Shown: one piece after another, positions 1 to 7,127 of the stretch
Numbering within the stretch: position 1 is the first letter of the stretch
How the letters are laid out: every line of letters begins with the position of its first letter
DNA from: Armatimonadota bacterium
Lineage (GTDB): Bacteria > Armatimonadota > UBA5829
DNA length: 13,063 bases
NCBI GenBank assembly: GCA_023474015.1
Contig: JAMCYN010000035.1
Coordinates: forward strand, 25,538-38,600
Direction: 5' to 3'
Program-made: the position numbers and the translations under genes
The notes under the pieces: model-generated
Told to the model about the DNA's origin: nothing
What the model saw: only the letters and a program-made list of their open reading frames with translations
Databases searched by the model: none

Positions 1-548
1 GCATCCGGCCCATCTTCGGGCGTCGTGTAAGGACCGTTGACCAGCGGCTCGTTGTGCGGATTAAACAGCTTGACAGCGCTCAGTCCACGTTCCTCGACTA
101 CGTGCTTAAGGAGCGGAACAACGAACTCCCGCGCATAAGCCCTGTTATTCTCCGCGGCCATATGAAGCCATTTGTACTTAGCTTGCAGTCCCGGAGTTTC
201 CTGAAACTGGTAACGCTTCGGAATGCAGAATGGGTCCAAGAGGATGTTACACCTCCTCGCTTCGGCCCATCTGGCTATACGCTCCAATCTCTGCAGGTGG
301 TTATTGCCGGTCTCGATTGTCCCGGGCGCATCTCCCACACATGGATCAGGCGGTAAACCAAAGCGAATCAGCCCGGGGTTCAAGTCGTCGAGCCCATCCA
401 GCATGGCCTGCCAACCGGCTTCGTCTTTGAGGTCCGGATATGTAGGTAGTCCGTCCGACTCACTTTGGCGGTAACCATCGTACCAGTTGAACCCGATTCC
501 GTGCTCCAGTACTCCGACGGGGGTCTGTTCGCAATTCATCACATGCAT
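1..548 (-). CDS. Clan-A (TIM-barrel) glycoside hydrolase, 3' end cut by window edge
   Basis: This is a likely glycosidase, of which only the first 182 residues are in the window. The reading frame is open to the left edge, so the C-terminal half with the nucleophile is missing. The segment LFNPHNEPLV (residues 161-170) is the beta-4 Asn-Glu-Pro signature of clan GH-A, with E167 the predicted acid/base. Upstream segments such as LIRFGLPPDP and CNILLDPFC fit earlier barrel strands. The start is ATG at 548: a TGA lies in frame six codons earlier, and AGGAAAG sits just upstream as ribosome binding site. ATG at 539 is an alternative. There is no signal peptide, so the enzyme should be cytoplasmic. 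It follows the beta-helix gene by 61 bp and is probably the last visible gene of the same operon. The exact GH family (GH5, GH39 or other) cannot be given from this half. Confidence 0.8.
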   Translation of the reverse strand, partial: MHVMNCEQTPVGVLEHGIGFNWYDGYRQSESDGLPTYPDLKDEAGWQAMLDGLDDLNPGLIRFGLPPDPCVGDAPGTIETGNNHLQRLERIARWAEARRCNILLDPFCIPKRYQFQETPGLQAKYKWLHMAAENNRAYAREFVVPLLKHVVEERGLSAVKLFNPHNEPLVNGPYTTPEDGPD

Positions 549-609
549 AAGTACTCTTTCCTTTCATTCTGGCGTGATGTGCGCGAACTCGGTGCGTTCA
601 AGAAGCAGA

Positions 610-2697
610 TCATCGTTTATCCCTCGGACGCGGGCCCACATCTGACATATCAATTGGGCGAAAACCCAATATCAGTGCAGCCGAGGTTTCCTGCAACGTA
701 AAGTCGAACTGCGCAAGGTTCTTGAAACCCGGATCCGCAACTATTGAGTGCCGATCATATCCCATTCGGTTCCATTCCTCCTGCAGAATGGGTGTCCCTA
801 CACGCCAGCGATCGTGGAAAGTGGCTGAGTCCATATAACCTCTCACTAGTGGCTGATTTGATACGTCCCAGAGCAGGTTCAGGTCGGAGAAAAGTCCCCG
901 CTCTTCGAGCATTTCTTCACCGAAGCACATTATCACCGGCTGACCCTCTGTAATAAGTATGTTCTTTTGCAGTGTGAGAAAGTCGCCGATCTCATCTCCT
1001 TCTTTCACGTCTCCGGTTCCAAACCCAACCAGGCCCAAAGATCCGAAAGCGAAGATGTTGTTTCGCACAACGTTCGATCTCACTGAGTTCTGATGGTAGA
1101 TCAGGCTGCTGGCATTGTAACAGATGTTGTCCCGAATCAGCATATGCGAGCTGGACTGGTCCAGGTATATCGCCCAACCCCCGTAGTTTCGCGCTTCTAT
1201 ATCGTGAATCAGGTTCCCTGAAAGCACCGTTCCCGGCTGCACACCTAATGTGTAGATGCCCCCCATATCTGAGAGAAGCCCGTGTCCAATGTCGTGGATA
1301 TGGTTCTTCTCTATCCGGTTATTCTTAGAAACGCTTTCCTCATAGGCCCACACCCAGCCGCAGGAAATGCCACTATAATAGATGTCGTGGATGTGGTTGT
1401 GGGCGATCTGATTGCCGAACGAGTGCATAGACATAATGCCGATGGCGCTGTGAAACACTCTTCCACATGAATGGATATGGTTGTCCGTAACCCTGTTATT
1501 TCCTGTCCTCTCCCTGGCCGATCCGTCCGCGTCGGAGCCGTTCATCTTGACGCCACCCGCGCCGCCGTCCCAAATGTTATTTCTGATTATGTGATTGTTT
1601 GTGCATCCCTCAGCAAGCTCAATTCCATACCATCCAAAGTGCTCGATCCTGCAGTTCTCTATCGTACATTCGCTAGCACCATTTAGGTAGATAGCGCCTG
1701 GCACGTTTGCGGCAGCCTGCGCAGCTGCCGCATATTCGACATTTGGAAGTGTTGTATCTTCTGGCACCCCGGAACCTCCGGATGGCTGAACCCAGTCCGC
1801 GTGCCGAAAGGTCAACCCATCAAAACGCAAATTTTCGACGTACTTCTCCTCGTCTGGATGCCCGACGATCTTCAGGAATTCCGTGATCCGCGGAGCAAAG
1901 ACCTCCGTCGTTTCTGCGTCTTCCTCCGGCAGCGGAACGTAGAAAAGCTTCCCGGATGAGCGGTCGAGATACCACTCCCCAGGCTCGGACAGGGCTTCAA
2001 AGACGTTTTCGACATAGTATCTCGCATACTCTCTGCACTGGTCATCCTTGAGCGCAAAAATGCTCCTGCGAGAAGATTTTACAAGCCGCGCAACCTCATC
2101 AAATGACTCGATCGGCATCCGCTCCTCGACCCACCAATGAAGCGCAACAATCTCAACATCCTTAAGATTGTGCCAGTTCCGAATGTCTCCTGGAGCGCAC
2201 TTGAAAGCATCGCTCCCTTCGAACAGCGCAGCCGAAAGGTCGATGCCTGGAACGCTCTCTATGCGGTAGAACCCTTCTTTTGGAAACCGAGCTCTGCTGC
2301 GTCTCTCGCCATTTACAAACAGCTCGCGGAAATACCACTTACCCTGAGCCACCTCCGGTATGTCCGCAACCCAGACGTGCAACGCGCCCAGCTTCTGAAT
2401 GGTCCATCCCTCTATTCGTCTTCCGCCATCAATGATGGGCTCCTCGCCCGGATAGGCCACGTAAGTCACAGACGACGAATCGTCGGGCCCGAAGCAGATC
2501 GGTTCCGAGATCGGATATCTTCCGCCACGAATCCATACCGTAGCCCCGGACATCTTCTGTTCGCGCACCGCATCCCGCGCCCTTGTCACTGTGGCGAACG
2601 GACCATCCGTGCCGGCTGTGTCTGGCTCAGGAAGCCTGCCGGACCACACGTCGTTGCCGCTATTCGACACAAAGAAATCCGCGGCTATCTTATTCAT
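610..2697 (-). CDS. Right-handed parallel beta-helix glycosidase-like protein (GH141-like)
   Basis: The 695-residue protein resembles the parallel beta-helix group around GH141 (fucosidase/xylanase type). The N-terminus FFVSNSGNDVWSG is followed by FATVTRARDAVR and VWIRGGRYPISEPI (about 54-67), YVAYPGEEPIIDGG (79-92) and FRELFVNGERRSRARFP (123-139), all typical of that group. From about 290 to 560 come beta-helix rungs, with repeated N-x-I-H-D turns (NHIHS, NHIHD twice, NLIHD) and GGWAIYLDQSSSH (506-518). The end LGFRPIDMSDVGPRPR is also typical. I chose ATG at 2697 rather than the longer 756-residue frame, because family similarity begins here and this start overlaps the upstream stop by 8 bp (ATGAATAA), which suggests translational coupling. 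A strong ribosome binding site is absent. No signal peptide is seen, so it probably acts on imported oligosaccharides. Substrate is unknown; catalytic acids cannot be assigned safely. Confidence 0.85.
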   Translation of the reverse strand: MNKIAADFFVSNSGNDVWSGRLPEPDTAGTDGPFATVTRARDAVREQKMSGATVWIRGGRYPISEPICFGPDDSSSVTYVAYPGEEPIIDGGRRIEGWTIQKLGALHVWVADIPEVAQGKWYFRELFVNGERRSRARFPKEGFYRIESVPGIDLSAALFEGSDAFKCAPGDIRNWHNLKDVEIVALHWWVEERMPIESFDEVARLVKSSRRSIFALKDDQCREYARYYVENVFEALSEPGEWYLDRSSGKLFYVPLPEEDAETTEVFAPRITEFLKIVGHPDEEKYVENLRFDGLTFRHADWVQPSGGSGVPEDTTLPNVEYAAAAQAAANVPGAIYLNGASECTIENCRIEHFGWYGIELAEGCTNNHIIRNNIWDGGAGGVKMNGSDADGSARERTGNNRVTDNHIHSCGRVFHSAIGIMSMHSFGNQIAHNHIHDIYYSGISCGWVWAYEESVSKNNRIEKNHIHDIGHGLLSDMGGIYTLGVQPGTVLSGNLIHDIEARNYGGWAIYLDQSSSHMLIRDNICYNASSLIYHQNSVRSNVVRNNIFAFGSLGLVGFGTGDVKEGDEIGDFLTLQKNILITEGQPVIMCFGEEMLEERGLFSDLNLLWDVSNQPLVRGYMDSATFHDRWRVGTPILQEEWNRMGYDRHSIVADPGFKNLAQFDFTLQETSAALILGFRPIDMSDVGPRPRDKR

Positions 2698-4156
2698 GGT
2701 TCGCAAACCTGAATGAGAAGAGACTTGCATTTGTAAGCCGGAATCGCAAACGAACCTCATCTCCCATGAATGCAGATAATGTCTTCCTGTCCGCCCACTG
2801 CACCCGCTCATACACCGAATTTCCAACAAGCGCCGCAGAATCCGAAAGCATATAACCTGTGACCGGACTGCCTGCGGCATCCAGCAACTCCACCATTACT
2901 TCGCCCCATGCTCCAGCGGCGTAGTTCACCTCTAAATGCTCCCCTACACACTTGATCGGCGAAGTAACGATATCGCCACCGTCGACCCCGGCCTTCATAC
3001 CGGCAAAGCCGTCCTTTCGTTGGATCGCGCGCATTACCCCACAGGCCTTGCGCGGCCTTTCACCCCGCGCCAGCGTATGACCCGTCTGGTGCCCTGAGTA
3101 ATACTGCCAGACCTCGTCGCCGTGCCTGATCATCCCCGTAGCCATTCGCACCTGCTGAGAATCCAGTTCATCGCCGAATCCCAGATCGATATATGGAGCC
3201 TCACCAACCGGCCTGAATGACACGCCGTCCTCACTAATATAAAGCCTGGGAGCCACCAATCCATCGTTGAACCATTTGTACAGCTCCGAATCCGGAAACC
3301 TCTCTTTGTCCGGGTGGTGTGGCCCAGGAAAGATACGGAACACGTCCGGGAAGGCCAGATACATCCCCTCATTAGGCACGACGCCGGGGTTATACGGCTC
3401 CATTCCAGTTCTCCAAGATATCGCGATTGGCAACTCGTCTATGACGTAATAGTGCTCAACTGGCCCATAGGGAGTCGTGTAGCTGCTGGGCGCATTCGTT
3501 GATGCCGGCCTGATTGGCCATGGCTCGAACACGTTTTCCGCCTCATAATAGCCGACTGAACGCCCCAGGCCCGGAGGACAGGCACGGACATATGCCACAT
3601 ACTTGCCCTTCGCCGCATCGTAGAAGACTTGGTTCGTTGAGTCGTGTGTGAACGGACTCAAAGCCGGGGTCAACTGCGTCCAGACACGCCCGTCCGGCGA
3701 GCCGTGCAATGCTATTCCATCTAACACAAAGTTAGGATCACCTTGCTTACTGCGCTTGTCGGGCCCTGACATTAGAAAGCGACGCTCCGGCGGAGCCGTA
3801 GGATCGATACTCACCGCACCACCGACTGACAGTATGTTGTTTGCCTTCGATCCAGCGTAATCAACCTGGCCCAACTCAGGCCGTTCCCAGTGCAGTCCGT
3901 CCCGAGATATCGCGAGACAGGTTTCGGTCCGCTTCAGTCCATCGTTCACAATGTAAACGAGATAATAGAGTAGATACTCGCCGTCGTGGTGCACAAGGCT
4001 GTGGGGTTGCATATAGAACGCCTCCCAAGGCATCTCCTGGGACAATACCACACCAGCCTTCTTAGGCTGATTCACATCCAGGCGTATACCATTGACGGAT
4101 TCCACCACGCGCGAATCCATCAGATAGAGCGGGGGATTCGGATACTCAATACTCAT
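2690..4156 (-). CDS. Five-bladed beta-propeller glycosidase-like protein (GH32/GH43/GH130-like)
   Basis: The 488-residue protein has propeller-type repeats: PPLYLMDSRVVESVNGI (8-24), HHDGEYLLYYLVY (56-68), LAISRDGLHWERPELGQVDYAGSKANNIL (81-109, blade motif with S-x-D-G-x-x-W), a second S-x-D-G-x-x-W at 153-159 (GSPDGRVWT), VFYDAAKGKYVAYVR (177-191) and RLYISEDGVSF (304-314). The C-terminal ~100 residues (GDIVTSPIKCVGEHLEVNY to LRFRLTNASLFSFRF) look like the small beta-sandwich that follows such propellers in Planctomycetes-type homologues. A sugar-cleaving role is likely, but the family is unassigned and I cannot name catalytic carboxylates with confidence. The ATG at 4156 has AAGAGGG as ribosome binding site (fwd 4162-4168). 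It overlaps by ATGA a reading frame coming from the upstream 265 bp, and overlaps the next gene by 8 bp. No signal peptide is present. An ATATAATGAAT site lies about 15 bp upstream. Confidence 0.8.
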   Translation of the reverse strand: MSIEYPNPPLYLMDSRVVESVNGIRLDVNQPKKAGVVLSQEMPWEAFYMQPHSLVHHDGEYLLYYLVYIVNDGLKRTETCLAISRDGLHWERPELGQVDYAGSKANNILSVGGAVSIDPTAPPERRFLMSGPDKRSKQGDPNFVLDGIALHGSPDGRVWTQLTPALSPFTHDSTNQVFYDAAKGKYVAYVRACPPGLGRSVGYYEAENVFEPWPIRPASTNAPSSYTTPYGPVEHYYVIDELPIAISWRTGMEPYNPGVVPNEGMYLAFPDVFRIFPGPHHPDKERFPDSELYKWFNDGLVAPRLYISEDGVSFRPVGEAPYIDLGFGDELDSQQVRMATGMIRHGDEVWQYYSGHQTGHTLARGERPRKACGVMRAIQRKDGFAGMKAGVDGGDIVTSPIKCVGEHLEVNYAAGAWGEVMVELLDAAGSPVTGYMLSDSAALVGNSVYERVQWADRKTLSAFMGDEVRLRFRLTNASLFSFRFANHE

Positions 4157-4421
4157 TTAAACCCTCTTGACAAATATAATGAATAGGCCGGTAGAGTTGC
4201 CTCCGGCAGTCCTGCTCCCTTCTTAGAACAGCCGACAGGAAATACCCTACAGCCAAGCGGCCGAATATGCACCGCCTCTCCTTGACGCAGTGAATTGGCA
4301 CCGTCTCTGAATCCTCCTGCCTCGATACACTCGACCTCCTCTCGGAGTAGGAGCGTCTCGCTGATATGGGTTTTGAATATGTAGCGCTTGCCGTGCCTGA
4401 CGTTAACCTTCTGCAGTGGTT
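4153..4421 (-). other. Probable frameshifted C-terminal coding extension of the secreted glycosidase
   Basis: The stretch between the glycosidase TAG (4424-4422) and the propeller ATG looks coding in the frame shifted by -1 from the glycosidase. Eighty-nine codons run without a stop from GAA at 4422 to TGA at 4155-4153. That TGA overlaps the propeller start as ATGA, the usual sign of coupled operon genes. The residues read like protein (VNVRHGKRYIFKTH, SETLLLREEVECIEAGG, GEAVHIRPLGCRVFPVG), while the other continuation is rich in Arg, Ser and Cys. No ATG occurs in this frame, and GTG only near its middle, so an independent gene is unlikely. One base missing before 4424, for example in the GGG run just before the stop, would join it to the glycosidase and give a protein of about 844 residues. 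A real mutation, a sequencing error, programmed frameshifting or chance openness all remain possible. Confidence 0.45.
4171..4185 (+). promoter_or_regulatory. Candidate operator site C, PuuR-like
   Basis: The top strand reads CAAATATAATGAATA, 15 bp before the propeller start codon. It matches 13 of 15 positions of the E. coli PuuR operator as I remember it (AAAATATAATGAACA), and shares the core ATATARTGAAY, in the same orientation, with two sites before the glycosidase gene. It lies inside the proposed frameshifted coding extension, so an internal promoter would be needed for a classical operator role. I see no convincing -35/-10 pair here. Confidence 0.4.
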
Positions 4422-6683
4422 CTACTCCCGCAACTTCATTCGCGGCATAACGTCCGCGCTTTCCAGCCCTTCTATATATACCGGCGATTCCGTAACTACT
4501 TTCGTGAATTCTCTGCCGGTGACGGATATCTCGCGCGATTGTCCATAGCTGTTGGTGACTTTTATCTTCTTGACGCCGGACAGTAGAGGGAGCTCAAGCG
4601 TGCCCTTACCCTCTTTGACCCAAGCTACAATCACAGGATTCGTTGAGTCAGGCCGGACAAAGGCGTAGGCATACACGTCCTTACCTGCCTCACATTTTCC
4701 GATCCACTTACTGTCGGTGAGCCAGCTGATAAGGTTCGAATAAGCAACAACAGACGGCTTTGGTTGCTGATCGGCACGCATAAGCCCAAAACCGCCTTCG
4801 GGATGATACGGGTTTGAGTACATGTTCATGAAGTTGTGCGCAAACACTTTGGCAGCACCACCGTAGAGTTGCATAATTATCATCCTCATCAGTTTCTCAG
4901 CCTGTTCGCTCTCCGTCTCAGGCCAATACGTTGTCCCCCAATAATACTTGACTTTGAAAGTGGTATAGCCGGTCTCGGTCACCCATATCTCATCCTGCAT
5001 TCCATGATCGCGCAGGTAGCGACGGACCTCCGGCATCGATTGAACGAAAGGGTCATCTTCCGGATATCGCCGCCATCTGCGGCTATAGATGTGGGGTTCG
5101 ATATGCTGCAGTTCAGGCAGCCCGCCCGCCTTGAGAAACATCGGCGTCAACTTAAAAATGTCCAACTCCGTCCAGAGGACCTTTACGCTTGGGGCCGCGC
5201 GATGGACAGCCCGAGTCATGGCCTTGCTATATTCAGTATAGGCCTTTATCCAAGGGCCGCCTTCTTGCCAGTCTCCGCCGAAGTGCTCACCCCAAGGGCC
5301 CCAGGGCTCATTGTTCAGCGCGACTGTGCTGATTCGCCCCTTGTATCGGCGCACCCAATCTTCAATCCCTCGCTCGGCCTTTGGATTCGTCCAGCATCCA
5401 TCTTTTTCCACCATGCCTTCCAGGGTCCCACCGACCATTCCAAGGTAGCAGAGATTGTTTTTTTCTGCCCAGACCAACTCCTGTTGATCCGCGAGTTTCT
5501 CACCGTTGGAGCCGATGCCCGATGCAGGGTCATCAGGATACCCATACGGCAAACGAAGTCCGTCTCTGACCCACGCAATCCCCACACGTTTGGCCATAGT
5601 AGCTACGACCTCTGGCCAGACGCCAATGAACGCAGTATTGACACCAAATTGCGAATCCGGCCGCTGCTTATCCTGCGGATTATGCGGAATGATGGCCAGG
5701 CTGGACGTCGGTAGGTTCACATAATCCTCCCCCGCGCGGAGTTTCCAGTGTGCCTCATAGTATCCAAGCTCATTAAGTGGGATGGTGATTTCTGCTTGGT
5801 AGTTGTTATCAGGGCCAAGCACGCAAGTGGGTGCCGTCACCGACTTTCCGAACGCTGTCGGCTTCGGCTCACATTCCACAACTCCGCTGACCTCAAACTG
5901 CTCGGGCTCAGGCGGCTTGCTTATCGTTAAGAATAGTCTGACCGGTTCCGCCGGGAAGAAGAGAAATCCGGGAGTGGCGCTGGTTACCGAGAAATTTGGA
6001 TTTATCAGGTATCTTTCTCGCTGGATCTGCTTGTCAGGAAGGCTGGTTTCGAAGGCAAGGCGATCCATCCAGACGTCATTCTTTACCTCCTGCGGCTGCC
6101 AGTTGCCTTTGAACTGACCCTTGACCCGCGCAATCTCCAATCGCTGCTCCTCAGTCATAGACGGCTTGGCACTGGTGGTCCCGGTTTTCCTTGGATCCTC
6201 ATAGGCAACTCCGATAAGCAGTTCACGTATAGGCTGAGCCAACTTTCCGTCCACAATCTCGTCGCAATGGTCCGCCTTGAGTGATTCGGGTGTCAGATCC
6301 CAGGTGATCTTCTGCCTACGGGAGGTCGCTAAGCATTCTATCAGCCTAGTCACAGTTTGACCCGTGTCGTCCACAATCCTCAGCATAACGATCACGGGCT
6401 TGGTAAGTTCCACTTCAAAGCTCAGACCTTCGATCCTGCTTGGAACGAAACCCTGATACTTGTATAGTACATACCGCCCGCCCTTGCTAAAGTCATACTG
6501 GAATAGAAGTCTGGCTCCGCCAGCCTGCGGATAGACCAGTAGCTCTGCCTCAAGAGTGTCCTCACCTTTGATGAAGTCATACGTATCGAAGCTAGACGCA
6601 GGCACGGTTACGGCCAGCGCCGCCGAGGCGATTAACGTCACGGGTACAAAGGCCATTATTGCACTCAGCGCAGTTGATTTCAT
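4422..6683 (-). CDS. Secreted clan-A glycoside hydrolase with N-terminal beta-rich region
   Basis: The 753-residue protein starts with a signal peptide (MKSTALSAIMAFVPVTLIA, cleavage probably after ALA at 22-24), so it is exported. Residues about 30-340 form beta-rich, binding-module-like regions that I cannot assign. The catalytic barrel covers about 340-660: FGVNTAFIGVWPE (346-358), VRDGL (372-376), VALNNEPWGPWGEH (454-467) with E459 as predicted acid/base, HIEPHIYSRRW (527-537), and EIWVTETGYT (565-574) with E570 as predicted nucleophile. A C-terminal beta domain (YAYAFVRPD onward) ends with TESPVYIEGLE, usual for GH39/GH5-type enzymes. The frame is open to a TTG at 6845, but ATG at 6683 begins the signal peptide and has GGGAAG upstream. 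It is the first large gene of the glycosidase operon, behind the regulator and two candidate operators. The last residues after IEGLE may be out of the original frame. Family and substrate are not decided. Confidence 0.85.
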   Translation of the reverse strand: MKSTALSAIMAFVPVTLIASAALAVTVPASSFDTYDFIKGEDTLEAELLVYPQAGGARLLFQYDFSKGGRYVLYKYQGFVPSRIEGLSFEVELTKPVIVMLRIVDDTGQTVTRLIECLATSRRQKITWDLTPESLKADHCDEIVDGKLAQPIRELLIGVAYEDPRKTGTTSAKPSMTEEQRLEIARVKGQFKGNWQPQEVKNDVWMDRLAFETSLPDKQIQRERYLINPNFSVTSATPGFLFFPAEPVRLFLTISKPPEPEQFEVSGVVECEPKPTAFGKSVTAPTCVLGPDNNYQAEITIPLNELGYYEAHWKLRAGEDYVNLPTSSLAIIPHNPQDKQRPDSQFGVNTAFIGVWPEVVATMAKRVGIAWVRDGLRLPYGYPDDPASGIGSNGEKLADQQELVWAEKNNLCYLGMVGGTLEGMVEKDGCWTNPKAERGIEDWVRRYKGRISTVALNNEPWGPWGEHFGGDWQEGGPWIKAYTEYSKAMTRAVHRAAPSVKVLWTELDIFKLTPMFLKAGGLPELQHIEPHIYSRRWRRYPEDDPFVQSMPEVRRYLRDHGMQDEIWVTETGYTTFKVKYYWGTTYWPETESEQAEKLMRMIIMQLYGGAAKVFAHNFMNMYSNPYHPEGGFGLMRADQQPKPSVVAYSNLISWLTDSKWIGKCEAGKDVYAYAFVRPDSTNPVIVAWVKEGKGTLELPLLSGVKKIKVTNSYGQSREISVTGREFTKVVTESPVYIEGLESADVMPRMKLRE

Positions 6684-6705
6684 AACCAATTCTTCCCATC
6701 TGACA

Positions 6706-6795
6706 TTACTGCGGTGGAATAGAGTTTCGCAGCAGGAATGTGATCCCGTTCGACGACTCAACCGATTCCATTTCAAGAATAAGGTGAATGTCCAT
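6706..6795 (-). CDS. Possible 29-residue small ORF in the glycosidase leader
   Basis: ATG at 6795 is preceded by AGAGGAAG at good distance, a better ribosome binding site than that of the glycosidase itself. The product begins MDIHLILEMESVESSNGI and ends at TAA (6708-6706), 22 bp before the glycosidase ATG. It could be a leader peptide that couples translation. Its NGI-containing stretch faintly resembles the first residues of the propeller protein (LYLMDSRVVESVNGI), so a remnant of a paralogue is another reading. Chance is also possible for so short a frame. Confidence 0.25.
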   Translation of the reverse strand: MDIHLILEMESVESSNGITFLLRNSIPPQ

Positions 6796-6812
6796 CTTTC
6801 TTCCTCTGGCCC

Positions 6813-6843
6813 AAAAAAACTCCGCAACACTGTGCACGGTTGC
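6813..6843 (-). terminator. Weak hairpin with T-tract in leader (attenuator-like)
   Basis: On the minus strand GCAAC (6843-6839) can pair with GTTGC (6828-6824) around a 10-nt loop, followed after GGAG by seven T (6819-6813). The stem is only 5 bp, plus two possible G-U pairs, and the T run is offset by four bases. This is therefore a poor intrinsic terminator at best. It lies just downstream of operator-like site A and upstream of the small ORF. Confidence 0.2.
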
Positions 6844-6858
6844 AATATATAGTGAACG
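6844..6858 (+). promoter_or_regulatory. Candidate operator site A, ATATAGTGAAC
   Basis: The top strand reads AATATATAGTGAACG. The 11-mer ATATAGTGAAC (6847-6857) is repeated exactly at 6965-6975, 118 bp away and in the same orientation. It matches 12 of 15 positions of the remembered PuuR operator. The likely binder is the XRE-cupin regulator encoded at 7128-7691. It lies about 160 bp upstream of the glycosidase start. Confidence 0.5.
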
Positions 6859-6961
6859 CGCTTGCTAAAAAAGTACCAGTATGGTTTTCAATATTGGGGC
6901 CACGAATTCCTTCTCGTCCTGAACAATCCCCAAAATACTATCGACTAGCATGTACGCTTGG

Positions 6962-6976
6962 CCGATATAGTGAACT
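6962..6976 (+). promoter_or_regulatory. Candidate operator site B, ATATAGTGAAC
   Basis: The top strand reads CCGATATAGTGAACT and contains the second exact copy of ATATAGTGAAC (6965-6975). It matches 10 of 15 positions of the remembered PuuR operator. It overlaps the -10 region and spacer of the candidate promoter at 6964-6992, a position suited to repression. Confidence 0.5.
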
Positions 6977-6992
6977 TAAATGAGCACAACAA
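6964..6992 (-). promoter_or_regulatory. Candidate sigma-70-type promoter of the glycosidase operon
   Basis: On the minus strand TTGTTG (6992-6987) and TATATC (6969-6964) are separated by 17 bp and match the consensus hexamers at 3 and 4 positions. The match is modest. The call rests mainly on its position between regulator and operon and on overlap with operator-like site B. Transcription would start near 6957 and leave a leader of about 270 nt. Confidence 0.3.
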
Positions 6993-7127
6993 TCGCTCAC
7001 AATCGCCGTGTTCATTGGTTTTAAGCCGCAGCCCGGTCCCTCGGCGATCGAGTTTGCGGTTCCGCTGTCGCAGCAAAGATCCGATTGGTGTGACACTCGC
7101 TCTCCACATCGTCAGTGCGTCGGTCAT

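Larger units (their letters stand above)
6684..7127. other. 444-bp regulatory region between regulator and glycosidase operon
   Basis: No large gene fits here. Read on the minus strand, the region holds in order: an 8-bp direct repeat ACAATCGC (6989-6996 and 6999-7006, period 10 bp) and a short inverted repeat TGAGC/GCTCA (6981-6999); a candidate promoter at 6964-6992; operator-like sites at 6962-6976 and 6844-6858; a weak hairpin with seven T; and a 29-codon small ORF at 6706-6795. Everything is consistent with a regulated leader of about 270 nt for the secreted glycosidase. No strong terminator follows the regulator gene, so read-through from upstream is possible. Confidence 0.5.

Noticed and set aside
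4336..4353. Hairpin CTCCT/AGGAG as terminator after the glycosidase
   Set aside because: Only 5 bp, no T-tract on the minus strand, and it lies inside the probable frameshifted coding extension.
4836..5714. 292-codon plus-strand open frame inside the secreted glycosidase
   Set aside because: It is antisense to a well-supported gene with catalytic motifs, and its translation looks like a shadow (Arg, Pro, Ser, Leu rich).
6945..7127. 60-residue minus-strand frame starting with ATG directly after the regulator stop
   Set aside because: Arg-rich, no recognisable motif, poor ribosome binding site, and it runs across the promoter and operator-like sites; most likely chance.
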